Shown here piece after piece: positions 47,917 through 56,924 of a stretch of DNA of 64,000 bases. This DNA comes from Methanothermobacter sp. GTDB lineage: Archaea > Methanobacteriota > Methanobacteria > Methanobacteriales > Methanothermobacteraceae. The stretch's first letter is position 1. Each line of letters begins with the position of its first letter. The notes beneath the pieces were generated by a model, which saw only the letters and a program-made list of their open reading frames with translations, ran no database searches and was not told where the DNA came from. A program made the translations under genes and the position numbers. Location of the stretch: NCBI RefSeq assembly GCF_030055435.1, contig NZ_JASFYG010000002.1, forward strand, positions 207,224-271,223. Direction: 5' to 3'.

Positions 47917-48966
47917 ATGAAGGCACTTTTCACTGTAACAGGTCGGGGAATGGGTGGAGACGCAATAACAGCACTAAACATAGCCAGTGCACTTGAGAAG
48001 AGAGGATTCGAATGCGAATTTGCACTTGATCACAGCGCCCCCGGGATACTCCTCAAAAAGAGGGGTATCGACTGGCACAGGGTCAGGATACCCCAGGCCG
48101 GAGGCCACGCAGCAAGCAGACTGAAACTACTGAAAGCTGCTTTCAGGACCCTGAGGGCGGTTTACGAGACAGGAAGGCTGATAAGGAAGATCAGACCCGA
48201 TGTGGTTGTTGGCGTGATAGGCGGGGGCGCGGTGGTGGGCTGCCTTGCCGCAAAAATTACCGGAGTGCCTGCTGTGGGGGTTCTCATAACCCCAACCGAT
48301 GCACGGGTCTGCACCCGCCTCAACAGGAACGTGGCGCTTCCAGAGTCCAACCTGTTCGGAAAGGACGTTGAGGGTGTTGAGAGTGTATATTCACCCATCA
48401 GCCCTGATATAACACTGGGGGATCCTGAAAGGGCCATTCAAAGGATGCCCCCTGAATTTGACCCTGATAAACCAACCATTGTTTTCTCCTCAGGTTCATC
48501 CCTCTTCAGGATGATGGCTGAGGCTGCGGTTAAAATGGCAGAATCAGATGTCAGTGCAAACATCACAGTTGTGGGGCACCCCCTCAGGGAGGAATACGGG
48601 CGGATGGTGGATCATGAGGGGATAATCAACCTGGGCTACATAGACTGGGTCAGTGACCTCTACAGCCTCGCCGACCTTGCGGTGCTCTCTGATGATGGGG
48701 TGATGGTCCATGAGGCCATTGCAATGAGGGTGCCGGTGGTGGCACTGAGGGGTGTCAAGTATGGAAGGTACCATAACATGGGTGCTGTCTTCAGGGGGGC
48801 CGTGCTGGAGACCGACCTTGATGGTATAGATGGGGCTATTTTGAGGGCACTTGAGGCTTCAGATGATATGAGGAGGGCCGCTGAGGCCTATAGTGGTGAT
48901 GTAATAGGGGCGGCAGATAGGATAGCTGAAATTATAGAGGAGGAGGCAGTTAAATCAGTGTCTTGA
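47917..48966 (+). CDS. MurG-like GT28 glycosyltransferase
   Basis: A 349-residue two-domain GT-B enzyme. The N-terminus MKALFTVTGRGMGGD has the Gly-rich loop, VVVGVIGGGAVVGCLAAK is the acceptor-domain motif, and NLGYIDWVSDLYSLADLAVL and SDDGVMVHEAIAMRVPVVAL give the C-terminal nucleotide-sugar site. It resembles MurG and UDP-GlcNAc 2-epimerases. With the MraY-like protein and UbiB kinase nearby it suggests a membrane glycan or pseudomurein role. Start is ATG preceded by an ideal GGTGATC. Confidence 0.75.
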   Translation: MKALFTVTGRGMGGDAITALNIASALEKRGFECEFALDHSAPGILLKKRGIDWHRVRIPQAGGHAASRLKLLKAAFRTLRAVYETGRLIRKIRPDVVVGVIGGGAVVGCLAAKITGVPAVGVLITPTDARVCTRLNRNVALPESNLFGKDVEGVESVYSPISPDITLGDPERAIQRMPPEFDPDKPTIVFSSGSSLFRMMAEAAVKMAESDVSANITVVGHPLREEYGRMVDHEGIINLGYIDWVSDLYSLADLAVLSDDGVMVHEAIAMRVPVVALRGVKYGRYHNMGAVFRGAVLETDLDGIDGAILRALEASDDMRRAAEAYSGDVIGAADRIAEIIEEEAVKSVS

Positions 48967-49027
48967 GTTTGAAGTGAGCCCCCTATTGGTATCTTATCTG
49001 AGGAGGCGGTTAAGTCAGTACCTTGAG
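48941..49027. repeat. Direct repeat at convergent 3' ends, 60-nt period
   Basis: AGGAGGCAGTTAAATCAGTG (from 48941) and AGGAGGCGGTTAAGTCAGTA (from 49001) each continue to CTTGAG. The 27-nt copies differ at four positions, all transitions. The first encodes the end of the MurG-like protein and its stop; the second, antisense, contains the stop of the FAD oxidoreductase. Confidence 0.75.
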
Positions 49028-50298
49028 AGGAACCTCATGAGCTTGTATACACCATCCGTTGAGGGGTGTGTCTCCACGAATTCCTCAAATTCATACATTG
49101 AAACACCCATTCGCATGAGCAGTGAAAGATAGGGCATTATCAACCTGGCACCCGGTGCAACAGAGTACACTGCAGTTGCAGTGCCATCATCCTGGATTCT
49201 AACCTTATTTAACCCTGTTTTCCCCTCAGAAACACTCCAAAATGAACCTGGACCTGCAAGACCCGGTATAACAGCCTCCCTACCCTCAGAATCCCCGGTT
49301 TCGATGAAGCCAACATCGTACCCCAGTGATATTGCGTAGGGAAGGTAGCGGTAGTCAATTCGCCTCTCAACACCCGCTGCATTGAGCCCTGCCACCACAC
49401 CCTCCATCCTTGCAACGGGTGTTGTTCCGTGGCCACCTGTAACGTCGCCTGCCGCGTATACGTGTTTTCTTGAGGTCTCCATACGTTCATTAACCTTAAC
49501 TGCACCGTTTTCTCTGAGCTCAACGAACCCATCAAGGAACTCTGAGTTTGGCCTCTGACCTGTTGCAAGGAGGGTGAGGCCCTCAATGCGGCCGGCTGAT
49601 GTTTCGGTACCATCCTCATCTATTGAGGTGGTGGATGTATTCTCAAGGATTCTGACGTCTTTCAGAAGTTTCCTCATAACGTAATCCCTGATGAGGGGGT
49701 CAAGTTTGCCAAGGAACTCGCTTCTTGATACCACGGTCACATCTGATCCAAGGGAGGAGAATATGCCTGCAAATTCAGCTGCAATTACACCCCCACCTAT
49801 TATCACGAGTTTTTCCGGGATCCTCTCAAGATCCAGCACATCCCTGTAGGTTATGGCTTTTTCAGCGCCTTCAATGGGTGGGATGCTGGGCCTGGCCCCT
49901 GTTGCTATTATGAGCCTGTCATAGGGGAATTCATCATCCCCTGCGATTACCCTACCTTCTGAGACCTCTGCGTCGGCGTATATTATCTCAACACCAGCAT
50001 CAAGTGTCTCCCTTTCTGTAACATGCCTTATCCTGCTGAGTGTTTCCCTAACACCAGCTGCTATTCTACTGTAGTCTGCAGAGTATTCAAGGTCAACGAC
50101 ACCGAGATCCCTGAGCCTGCAGGCTTCATCCAGGAATCTTGCAACGTCGTTCAGACCACACACAACCATACATCCCTCATTCAGGCATGTTCCCCCGATG
50201 AATTTCCTTTCAAGGATTGTAACGTCGTTTTCAAGGGCTGCAAGTTCCATGGCCGCGGCCCTTCCTGCGGGACCTCCCCCTATCACAACACACTTCAT
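49015..50298 (-). CDS. FAD-dependent pyridine nucleotide-disulfide oxidoreductase
   Basis: A class I disulfide reductase of about 427 residues. The FAD motif is MKCVVIGGGPAGRAAAMELA, the redox disulfide GGTCLNEGC (CxxxxC), the NAD(P) motif KLVIIGGGVIAAEFAGIFSSLG, and the second FAD motif VYAAGDVTG. The C-terminal dimerisation part lacks the usual HxxxxE of lipoamide dehydrogenase (it reads THPSTDGVYK), so the electron acceptor is not lipoamide; a mercuric reductase-like or thiol role is possible. The ATG at 50298 follows AGGTG. Confidence 0.85.
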   Translation of the reverse strand: MKCVVIGGGPAGRAAAMELAALENDVTILERKFIGGTCLNEGCMVVCGLNDVARFLDEACRLRDLGVVDLEYSADYSRIAAGVRETLSRIRHVTERETLDAGVEIIYADAEVSEGRVIAGDDEFPYDRLIIATGARPSIPPIEGAEKAITYRDVLDLERIPEKLVIIGGGVIAAEFAGIFSSLGSDVTVVSRSEFLGKLDPLIRDYVMRKLLKDVRILENTSTTSIDEDGTETSAGRIEGLTLLATGQRPNSEFLDGFVELRENGAVKVNERMETSRKHVYAAGDVTGGHGTTPVARMEGVVAGLNAAGVERRIDYRYLPYAISLGYDVGFIETGDSEGREAVIPGLAGPGSFWSVSEGKTGLNKVRIQDDGTATAVYSVAPGARLIMPYLSLLMRMGVSMYEFEEFVETHPSTDGVYKLMRFLSRY

Positions 50299-50334
50299 AG
50301 GACGCACCTGTATTAATTCTGAATGATTATTTCC

Positions 50335-50364
50335 CACAAATCTTTATATGTCACAAATCTTTAT
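50335..50364. promoter_or_regulatory. Tandem 13-nt repeats in the hypC intergenic region
   Basis: CACAAATCTTTAT occurs at 50335-50347 and 50352-50364, start-to-start 17 bases, in the divergent promoter region between the FAD oxidoreductase and hypC. They overlap TATA-like sequence on both strands and could bind a shared regulator. Confidence 0.4.
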
Positions 50365-50424
50365 CTAATTACTGACAGTGTAATTTTTTGACTTTAATCC
50401 TATTAATTTGGAGAGGGTTATTGA

Positions 50425-50673
50425 ATGTGTATTGCAGCACCTGCTCAGATTATTGAAATTGACAGTGAGGATAATGTTGCCACCGTCGACTTTGGTGGTG
50501 TGAGGCAACAGGTGAAACTTGATCTTGTGGATGACGTTGAGGAGGGCAAGTATGTGCTTGTTCACTCAGGCTACGCCATTGAGGTCATGTCTGACGAGGC
50601 GGCCAGGGAGTCCCTGGAGGCCTGGGATGAACTTCTGAAGGCCCTTGAAGAGGAGGATAACCTGGAAATTTGA
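50425..50673 (+). CDS. hypC: Hydrogenase maturation protein HypC
   Basis: HypC carries the Fe(CN)2CO fragment to the [NiFe] hydrogenase large subunit together with HypD. The 82 residues begin MCIAAPAQIIEID with the essential Cys2, and have the beta-barrel YVLVHSGYAIEVM and an acidic C-terminal helix. GGAGAGGGT precedes the ATG. Other hyp genes are not in the window. Confidence 0.93.
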   Translation: MCIAAPAQIIEIDSEDNVATVDFGGVRQQVKLDLVDDVEEGKYVLVHSGYAIEVMSDEAARESLEAWDELLKALEEEDNLEI

Positions 50674-50682
50674 ATTTCCAGG
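50661..50682. terminator. 22-bp palindrome containing the hypC stop
   Basis: CCTGGAAATT-TG-AATTTCCAGG has perfect 10-bp arms and a two-base centre. The hypC TGA begins with the last arm base before the centre. T/A-rich sequence follows. It may act as a terminator or protect the mRNA 3' end; alternatively it could be a protein site. Confidence 0.6.
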
Positions 50683-50730
50683 ATTCCATTTAATTTTAAA
50701 GGTTCTGGTTTATTCTTTGCTGCTTTGGTG

Positions 50731-50748
50731 TACTGAAGTCCTTCAGTA
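50731..50748. terminator. 18-bp palindrome containing the trpY stop
   Basis: TACTGAAG-TC-CTTCAGTA has perfect 8-bp arms with a two-base centre. The minus-strand trpY TGA stop at 50743-50745 lies in one arm. Together with the palindrome at hypC it brackets the convergent gap. Confidence 0.6.
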
Positions 50749-51246
50749 TATCGACACCCTTTTAACACCATCTATTTTCAGGAATTCCCTGAGTAGACTG
50801 CCGGGGATAGGTTTTTCTGTTATTATGGTTAGTTTCGGATTTTCATCCAGTTCAGGGTCCCCTGCATGGGCTTGCCTTATGCTTATACCGCTATTGGATA
50901 TCAGCTCTGCAGCAGCGGCAAGTATCCCGGGGTTACGGGCTTCTGCCTCTATCTCCACAACACCAAAGTCAAGTTCGGCTGCAGCGTCCCTCAGGAGTGC
51001 CCCTGCGGGTCTGAGGTTCTGGAATATCCCCCTGAGTTTTTCATCCTCCAGGATGGTTTCTGCTGTTGCCCTTACTGTTCTCCTGTCAACACCTATGGCC
51101 CTTGCAAGGGCAACGTCATTTATTTCAACGTCATCACAGTAGACCTTTCCATCAGGGTCTATTCTGAGTCCCAGCTCTATGATCTTCCTTGCAACATCCA
51201 TTCTCGACGGGTATCTTTCGAATCTGTGCTTTATCTGATTCCACAT
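50743..51246 (-). CDS. trpY: TrpY, tryptophan-responsive transcription regulator
   Basis: TrpY of Methanothermobacter represses its own gene and the trp operon in response to tryptophan. The 167 residues start MWNQIKHRFERYPSRMDVARK; the N-terminal half (to about 75) holds an HTH region (VALARAIGVDRRTVRATAETI), and the C-terminal half an ACT-like amino-acid-binding domain (VVEIEAEARNPGILAAAAEL). The position, divergent from trpE with shared TGTACA sites, is the known trpY arrangement. Confidence 0.93.
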   Translation of the reverse strand: MWNQIKHRFERYPSRMDVARKIIELGLRIDPDGKVYCDDVEINDVALARAIGVDRRTVRATAETILEDEKLRGIFQNLRPAGALLRDAAAELDFGVVEIEAEARNPGILAAAAELISNSGISIRQAHAGDPELDENPKLTIITEKPIPGSLLREFLKIDGVKRVSIY

Positions 51247-51262
51247 AACAACACCACATCAA

Positions 51263-51316
51263 TGTACATTATTATACAGGCAAGATTTAAATAGTACTTT
51301 CATGTATAAGTACTTT
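51263..51316. promoter_or_regulatory. trpY-trpE divergent promoter with TRP-box-like sites
   Basis: TGTACA at 51263-51268 is the known TRP-box sequence and forms an imperfect palindrome, TGTACATTATTATACA, to 51278. That overlaps the trpY TATA (minus strand TATAATAATG). A trpE TATA-like GATTTAAATAG is at 51284-51294. TGTATA at 51303 and two AGTACTTT copies (51293, 51309) flank the expected trpE start site. This layout fits TrpY blocking both promoters. Confidence 0.8.
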
Positions 51317-51343
51317 GTGGATTAATTAAGGTGATATGAATGC

Positions 51344-52756
51344 ATGGGAGTGAATGTTTTTGGCATTATAAACCTGGAAAAACCCATAAAAGAAAAACTG
51401 GAATTCAGAGAACCCTTTGAAGTATTCAAAAGTATCTATTCTGAATATGAGTCTTCATTCCTTCTGGAGTCCATGGAAAGTGACACTGGACTTGCAAGGT
51501 ACTCATTCATTGGATTTGAACCTGAGATGATAATAAGGGCCCGTGAAGGGGTCATTGAGGTTGATGATGGTGAGTCCAGGGAGGAGTTTGATTCTAAAAA
51601 CCCATTTGAGGACCTCAGGGGATTTCTGAAGATGGAAAAAAATTCTGGAGGATTCTGCGGGGGTCTCGTGGGTTACATATCCTATCAGGCCGCAAGATTC
51701 TTTGACACCATCCACCTCAGTGAAGGTGATTTTCCTGACTTTGAATTTGGACTCTTCCTTGATGGTATCATGTTCAACCACCTGACAGGGGAATGCAGCT
51801 ACATCAGCCGTCACGACAACAGACTACCTGATATAGCTCCCCTCCTTGGAGAGGAGGTCCCCACAGGGACCCTTGGATACAGGAGGAAACGAACACTCCT
51901 CTCAAAAAGGAGGTACATGGACATGGTCCTTGAGGCCAAGGAGAGGATAAGGGAGGGTGAAATATTTCAGGCAGTGCTCTCCAATGCCACAGATTACAGG
52001 CTGAGTGGAGACAGGCTCTCATTCTATGAATCCCTCAGGAGGATCAACCCCTCCCCATACATGTACTACCTTAAACTGGGTGAACAGGAGATAATCGGCT
52101 CAAGCCCCGAGATGCTTGTCAGAGTTGAGGATAGAAGGGTTGAAACCTTCCCTATTGCGGGAACACGTCCCAGAGGAAGGACAGAAGAGGAGGACAGGAT
52201 GATAGCCTCTGATCTTTTATCTGATGAGAAGGAACTTGCAGAGCACCTCATGCTGGTTGACCTGGCCCGGAACGATATAGGGCGGGTCTCAGAGTTCGGC
52301 TCGGTGGAGGTGCCTGAATACATGACCATAAAGAAGTTCTCCCATGTGCAGCACATACTCTCCCATGTAACCGGTAAATTGAGGGATGGAATTGACGCGA
52401 TTGATGCACTGGGGGCTGTTTTTCCTGCAGGCACCGTGAGCGGAGCACCAAAGATAAGGGCAATGGAGATAATAGAGTCCCTTGAAGGTTTTCCAAGAAA
52501 TGCCTATGCAGGTGCACTCGGCTACCTCTCACTCAATGGAAACGCGGACTTCGCAATAACCATAAGGTCAATGGTATGCCAGGGAAAAACAGGTAGAATC
52601 CAGGCAGGAGCAGGGATAGTTCATGACTCCATCCCGGAGATGGAATATCTGGAGTGCCAGAATAAGGCGAGAGCCCTTCTAAAATCAATGGAAATGGCAG
52701 CTAACACTGAGCACCTTATGGGTGCTCAGCTGCCCTACAATGGAGATGGCAGGTGA
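51344..52756 (+). CDS. trpE: Anthranilate synthase component I
   Basis: TrpE converts chorismate and ammonia to anthranilate. The 470 residues contain the N-terminal LLESMESDTGLARYSFIG, which includes the tryptophan feedback site, and the catalytic segment GTRPRGRTEEED, LVDLARNDIGRVSEFG, GTVSGAPKIRAMEIIE and AGAGIVHDS. Start ATG 51344 lies eight bases from GGTGAT; a GTG at 51350 is possible. First gene of trpEGCFBAD. Confidence 0.96.
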   Translation: MGVNVFGIINLEKPIKEKLEFREPFEVFKSIYSEYESSFLLESMESDTGLARYSFIGFEPEMIIRAREGVIEVDDGESREEFDSKNPFEDLRGFLKMEKNSGGFCGGLVGYISYQAARFFDTIHLSEGDFPDFEFGLFLDGIMFNHLTGECSYISRHDNRLPDIAPLLGEEVPTGTLGYRRKRTLLSKRRYMDMVLEAKERIREGEIFQAVLSNATDYRLSGDRLSFYESLRRINPSPYMYYLKLGEQEIIGSSPEMLVRVEDRRVETFPIAGTRPRGRTEEEDRMIASDLLSDEKELAEHLMLVDLARNDIGRVSEFGSVEVPEYMTIKKFSHVQHILSHVTGKLRDGIDAIDALGAVFPAGTVSGAPKIRAMEIIESLEGFPRNAYAGALGYLSLNGNADFAITIRSMVCQGKTGRIQAGAGIVHDSIPEMEYLECQNKARALLKSMEMAANTEHLMGAQLPYNGDGR

Positions 52757-52762
52757 AGAAAG

Positions 52763-53344
52763 TTGATCCTGATAATAGATAACTATGACTCATTCACCCA
52801 CAACCTCTACCAGATGGCAGGGGAGATCCTCATGGAAATGGATCCAGCAGATATAATGGTTGTGAGAAACGATGAGGTGAACATTGATGACGTTAGAGAC
52901 CTTGACCCTGAAAAGATAATAATCTCCCCGGGTCCAGGCAACCCCCTTAAGAGGGAAGATTTTGGTATATGCAGTGAGGTGATAGGTGAATTCACTGATA
53001 GGCCCATACTGGGGGTCTGCCTTGGACACCAAGGGATATTCCATTACTTTGGTGGTGTTGTTGGTTACGGGGAACCTGTTCATGGAAAGATCAGTGAGGT
53101 CTTCCATGACGGATCAGAACTCTTCAGGGGAGTTCCAAATCCCTTCAGGGCCACAAGGTACCATTCACTGAGATGTGAATGTAATGGGGTGCCTGAGGAC
53201 ATCCTGGTATCTGCATCTGCACCTGACGGCACCATAATGGCCATAAGACACCGGAGGTACCCAGTCTACGGCTTACAGTTCCACCCGGAATCAGCGGGAA
53301 CCCCCCATGGGAGGGACATACTTGAAAATTTCCTCAGGATGTGA
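52763..53344 (+). CDS. trpG: Anthranilate synthase component II (glutaminase)
   Basis: TrpG supplies ammonia from glutamine to TrpE. The 193 residues are a class I glutamine amidotransferase: [16 protein letters not shown], oxyanion region ISPGPGNPL, nucleophile GVCLGHQ, and the His-Glu pair in QFHPES. No phosphoribosyl transferase fusion is present. TTG start follows AGGTGA and lies six bases after trpE. Confidence 0.96.
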   Translation: MILIIDNYDSFTHNLYQMAGEILMEMDPADIMVVRNDEVNIDDVRDLDPEKIIISPGPGNPLKREDFGICSEVIGEFTDRPILGVCLGHQGIFHYFGGVVGYGEPVHGKISEVFHDGSELFRGVPNPFRATRYHSLRCECNGVPEDILVSASAPDGTIMAIRHRRYPVYGLQFHPESAGTPHGRDILENFLRM

Positions 53345-53348
53345 TCAG

Positions 53349-54173
53349 ATGTCCATACTCCAGGAGATAATAAGGTCAAAAAAACTTGAGATCAGAGATT
53401 TATCCAGAAAAAAGCCCCTTGAAGAGCTCAGGGATGACCTCACATTCCTGGACGAACCATTGAGTTTCACTGATGCACTAACAGGAAACCGTGTATCGCT
53501 CATATGTGAATATAAAAGGGCATCCCCTTCCTCAGGAAGAACCTATGGGAGGGGCCTCCATGAGATGATGGAAGTGTACAGGGAGGGCGCAGACGCTGTT
53601 TCTGTTATCACAGAGAACAGGTACTTCCATGGATCCATAGAGTTCCTCAGGGAGGCTTCAGAATATGGTATACCCCTCCTCATGAAGGACTTCGTGGTGG
53701 ACGAGTACCAGATATACCAGGCAAGGGCATCAGGGGCATCATCGGTTCTCCTAATAACCGGGGTTTTTCCTGACCTTGAATCAGGAATTGAAACCTGTAG
53801 GGAACTTTCAATGGAGCCCCTGGTGGAGTGTCACAGTGCAATCGACATATACAGGGCCATAGAGGCCGGGGCAGAGATCATAGGAGTTAACAACAGAAAC
53901 CTGGAAACACTCGAGGTTAACCTTGGGCGCACAAGGGCCCTGGCCCCCCTCGTACCCGATGAGCTGCTCCTGGTATCAGAAAGCGGGGTCAGGGGGCCTG
54001 AGGATGCTGAGATACTTGCAGGCTGCGGGGCAGACGCGCTCCTCATAGGCACCTCCCTCATGCTGGCCAGTGATCCACGGGAACTCCTTGATGAGATAAT
54101 AGCAGCCGTTAAATCCTGTAGACCCGGCAGAAAGAGGTACTCAGGGGACGAATTCTTTGAACAGTTCGCATGA
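53349..54173 (+). CDS. trpC: Indole-3-glycerol-phosphate synthase
   Basis: TrpC closes the indole ring. Beginning [19 protein letters not shown], the 274 residues show the TIM barrel catalytic motifs [11 protein letters not shown] (Lys), [15 protein letters not shown] (Lys), and the phosphate site [14 protein letters not shown] and VSESGV. The ATG at 53349 follows GTGATC, four bases after trpG. Confidence 0.96.
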   Translation: MSILQEIIRSKKLEIRDLSRKKPLEELRDDLTFLDEPLSFTDALTGNRVSLICEYKRASPSSGRTYGRGLHEMMEVYREGADAVSVITENRYFHGSIEFLREASEYGIPLLMKDFVVDEYQIYQARASGASSVLLITGVFPDLESGIETCRELSMEPLVECHSAIDIYRAIEAGAEIIGVNNRNLETLEVNLGRTRALAPLVPDELLLVSESGVRGPEDAEILAGCGADALLIGTSLMLASDPRELLDEIIAAVKSCRPGRKRYSGDEFFEQFA

Positions 54174-54191
54174 GCAACCTATGGGGAAGGA

Positions 54192-54881
54192 ATGAGTCAG
54201 ATGAAGATCAAGATCTGTGGGCTCACCAGGGAGGAGGACGTTGTCCTCGCAGATTCACTTGGGGCCGATTTACTGGGATTCATACATGCACGAAGGTCGC
54301 CAAGGCACCTTGAACTGGGGGATGTGGCGGAACTCTCCTCCATCATACCGGATGAAAAGGCTGTTATTGTCCTTGAGACATCAGAAACCAGTAGGATAAG
54401 GGAGGCCGTAGATGAAACAGGTATAGAAAGGATACAGCTTCACTCTGTAAGTCCTGAAACAGCTGGAAGAATCCATGAGTCCCTCCATGAGGAGGGATAC
54501 AGTCTGGAGCTGACCCTCGCCATCCCCCCACTTTCTTCCTACATCTGCGGACATGAATTTCAGGGAGTATCCGGCCTGATCCTTGACTCGGCTGCAGGTG
54601 GAAAAACAGGGGGCACAGGGAAGATAATACCCCCCTCAGATGGCCTTGAGTTACTGGCCCTTGTAAGGGGAATGGATCCCTCCCTGAGGGTTACACTTGC
54701 AGGGGGCCTTACACTGGAATTTGTCAGGAAAAACATGGAATATGTATCGAAATTCGACTGCCTGGACTTCAACTCAGGAATTGAGGCTGAGCCGGGTGTA
54801 AAGGACCATGAGATGATGGCTGAACTCATGGACTACATTGAGGGACTCCCCTCCAGAAAAGGGGCAATTGAAAAATTATAG
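54192..54881 (+). CDS. trpF: Phosphoribosylanthranilate isomerase
   Basis: TrpF performs the Amadori rearrangement in tryptophan synthesis. The 229 residues include the catalytic Cys motif [17 protein letters not shown], and the phosphate-binding [12 protein letters not shown] and [10 protein letters not shown] 54192 or 54201 may be used. In many bacteria it is fused to TrpC; here it is separate. Confidence 0.95.
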   Translation: MSQMKIKICGLTREEDVVLADSLGADLLGFIHARRSPRHLELGDVAELSSIIPDEKAVIVLETSETSRIREAVDETGIERIQLHSVSPETAGRIHESLHEEGYSLELTLAIPPLSSYICGHEFQGVSGLILDSAAGGKTGGTGKIIPPSDGLELLALVRGMDPSLRVTLAGGLTLEFVRKNMEYVSKFDCLDFNSGIEAEPGVKDHEMMAELMDYIEGLPSRKGAIEKL

Positions 54882-54891
54882 GTGTTTTATC

Positions 54892-56073
54892 ATGATAATG
54901 GATGGTAAATTCGGTAAATATGGAGGAATATTCGTGCCAGAACTCCTCATACCTGCACTTGAGGAGCTTGAGGCGGCATTCCTCCACTACAGTAAGGATA
55001 GGAGGTTCAATGAGGACCTGGACCACTACCTGAGGGAGTACGCAGGAAGACCAACAGGTCTATACCACGCCAGGAACCTCTCAGAGAAACTTGGATGCAA
55101 TGTCTACCTCAAGAGGGAGGATATGCTGCATACAGGGGCCCATAAAATAAACAATACAATAGGACAGGCACTCCTCGCGAGGTATATGGGTAAGAGGAGG
55201 CTGATAGCAGAGACAGGTGCAGGGCAGCATGGAATAGCAACTGCAGCAGCAGGCGCCCTCTTCGGGATGGAAGTTGATGTCTACATGGGAACCGAGGATG
55301 TTGAGAGACAGAAACTCAACGTCTTCAGGATGGAGATCTCAGGTGCCAGGGTCATACCTGTTGATTCAGGTTCGAGGACACTTAAGGACGCCATAAACCA
55401 GGCCATGAGGGACTGGATAAGCAGCGTGGAGGACACCCACTATCTGATAGGATCCACCATGGGCCCCCACCCCTACCCCACAATGGTGAAGCACTTCCAG
55501 AGCGTCATAGGCAGGGAGGCCAGGGAACAGATACTTGAAATTGAGGGTGAACTCCCTGATACCATAATAGCCTGCGTTGGCGGAGGTAGCAATGCCATAG
55601 GCATATTCTCGGCCTTCCTTGATGATGATGATGTTGAACTGATAGGTGCAGAGGGAGGGGGTGAAGGTATAGAGTCAGGAAACCATGGGGCAACCCTATC
55701 TGCCGGTTCAGAGGGTGTACTGCATGGTTCACTTTCATATGTACTCCAGGATGATGATGGACAGATAAATGAGGCCCACTCGGTTTCTGCGGGCCTCGAC
55801 TATCCGGGGGTTGGCCCGGAGCATGCATACCTCATGGAGACTGGAAGGGCAAGGTATGAGCCCATAACCGACGCCGAGGCCCTCAGGGGCTTCAAACTCC
55901 TCTCAAGATGTGAGGGTATAATGCCGGCGCTTGAAAGCGCCCATGCCATAGCATGTCTTGAAAAATACGCCTCAAAACCTGAAAACAGGGGAAAAACTGT
56001 TATAGTTAACCTTTCAGGAAGGGGAGACAAGGACATGTTCCTTGCAGCAGGCCTTCTGGGGGTGGACGTATGA
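54892..56073 (+). CDS. trpB: Tryptophan synthase beta chain
   Basis: TrpB joins indole and serine. About 393 residues starting [19 protein letters not shown]. The PLP lysine lies in [17 protein letters not shown], the Gly-rich phosphate loop is [10 protein letters not shown], and the monovalent cation region is [16 protein letters not shown]. It is the TrpB1 type, paired with TrpA. ATG 54892 follows GGTG; the earlier frame start at 54838 lies inside trpF. Confidence 0.96.
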   Translation: MIMDGKFGKYGGIFVPELLIPALEELEAAFLHYSKDRRFNEDLDHYLREYAGRPTGLYHARNLSEKLGCNVYLKREDMLHTGAHKINNTIGQALLARYMGKRRLIAETGAGQHGIATAAAGALFGMEVDVYMGTEDVERQKLNVFRMEISGARVIPVDSGSRTLKDAINQAMRDWISSVEDTHYLIGSTMGPHPYPTMVKHFQSVIGREAREQILEIEGELPDTIIACVGGGSNAIGIFSAFLDDDDVELIGAEGGGEGIESGNHGATLSAGSEGVLHGSLSYVLQDDDGQINEAHSVSAGLDYPGVGPEHAYLMETGRARYEPITDAEALRGFKLLSRCEGIMPALESAHAIACLEKYASKPENRGKTVIVNLSGRGDKDMFLAAGLLGVDV

Positions 56074-56139
56074 ATTACGCTGGAGTAACTCAGAAAGATA
56101 TACATAGTACTGGAGTGGGGAGTTATATGAATTACGCTG
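56069..56139. repeat. Direct repeat duplicating the trpA start region
   Basis: TATGAATTACGCTG occurs at 56069-56082 and 56126-56139, exactly 57 bases (19 codons) apart, and CTGGAGT is also repeated between them (56080 and 56110). Both ATGs are in the trpA frame and both have G-rich ribosome-binding sites. Confidence 0.8.
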
Positions 56140-56924
56140 AAATGTTCAGCAGGGTTGAGGGATGTGCCTTTGTCCCCTTCGTGGTTGCAGGGGACCCTGA
56201 CATGGAGACCTCAATTGAAATCATAAGGACACTTGTGGATGCCGGTGCAGATGCCCTTGAAATAGGCTTCCCATTCTCTGATCCCATAGCAGACGGCACA
56301 AGTGTACAGGAGGCTGATCTGAGGGCTTTAAATTCCGGGATGACCACCGATGACTGCTTCAGGCTGATAGAGAGGATAAGAGAATTCACCTCAGTACCGG
56401 TGGGCCTTCTTGTATACTACAACCTGATATACCGCATGGGTGTTGATGAATTCTACAGGAGGGCCGCTGGGTCAGGTGTTACAGGCATCCTCGCGGCTGA
56501 TCTTCCCCCGGAGGAGGCCGCCGAGGCCCTCAGTGCGGCTGAAAAGTATGGTATTGATCAGATCTTCATAGTTGCACCCACAACAGACAATCAGCGCCTC
56601 AAAATGATCTCAGAGGTTTCCTCAGGGTTCCACTACCTTGTATCGGTTATGGGTGTCACCGGTGTAAGGTCCAGGGTTGAGGAGAGCACACTTGAACTCA
56701 TAGAGAGGGTTAAGGGGGCAGGAAGCCTTCCTGTGATGGTTGGCTTTGGTGTTTCACAGCCAGAACATGTGAGGATGCTTGCTGACGCAGGTGCTGATGG
56801 TGTTATAGTTGGAAGCGCAATCATAGATCTGATATCCAAAAATCTTGATGACAGGGAGAGGATGCTTCGGGAGATATACGAAATGGTCAGAAAAATGAAG
56901 AACGCTGCAGGGGGGTCCAGATGA
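56127..56924 (+). CDS. trpA: Tryptophan synthase alpha chain
   Basis: TrpA cleaves indole-3-glycerol phosphate and channels indole to TrpB. From [12 protein letters not shown] the 265 residues show [12 protein letters not shown], the catalytic Glu in [14 protein letters not shown], the loop Asp region [12 protein letters not shown], and [13 protein letters not shown]. An in-frame ATG at 56070 overlaps the trpB stop and would add 19 residues that partly repeat the second start. I favour 56127 (GGGGAG upstream), but both may be used. Confidence 0.94.
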   Translation: MNYAEMFSRVEGCAFVPFVVAGDPDMETSIEIIRTLVDAGADALEIGFPFSDPIADGTSVQEADLRALNSGMTTDDCFRLIERIREFTSVPVGLLVYYNLIYRMGVDEFYRRAAGSGVTGILAADLPPEEAAEALSAAEKYGIDQIFIVAPTTDNQRLKMISEVSSGFHYLVSVMGVTGVRSRVEESTLELIERVKGAGSLPVMVGFGVSQPEHVRMLADAGADGVIVGSAIIDLISKNLDDRERMLREIYEMVRKMKNAAGGSR

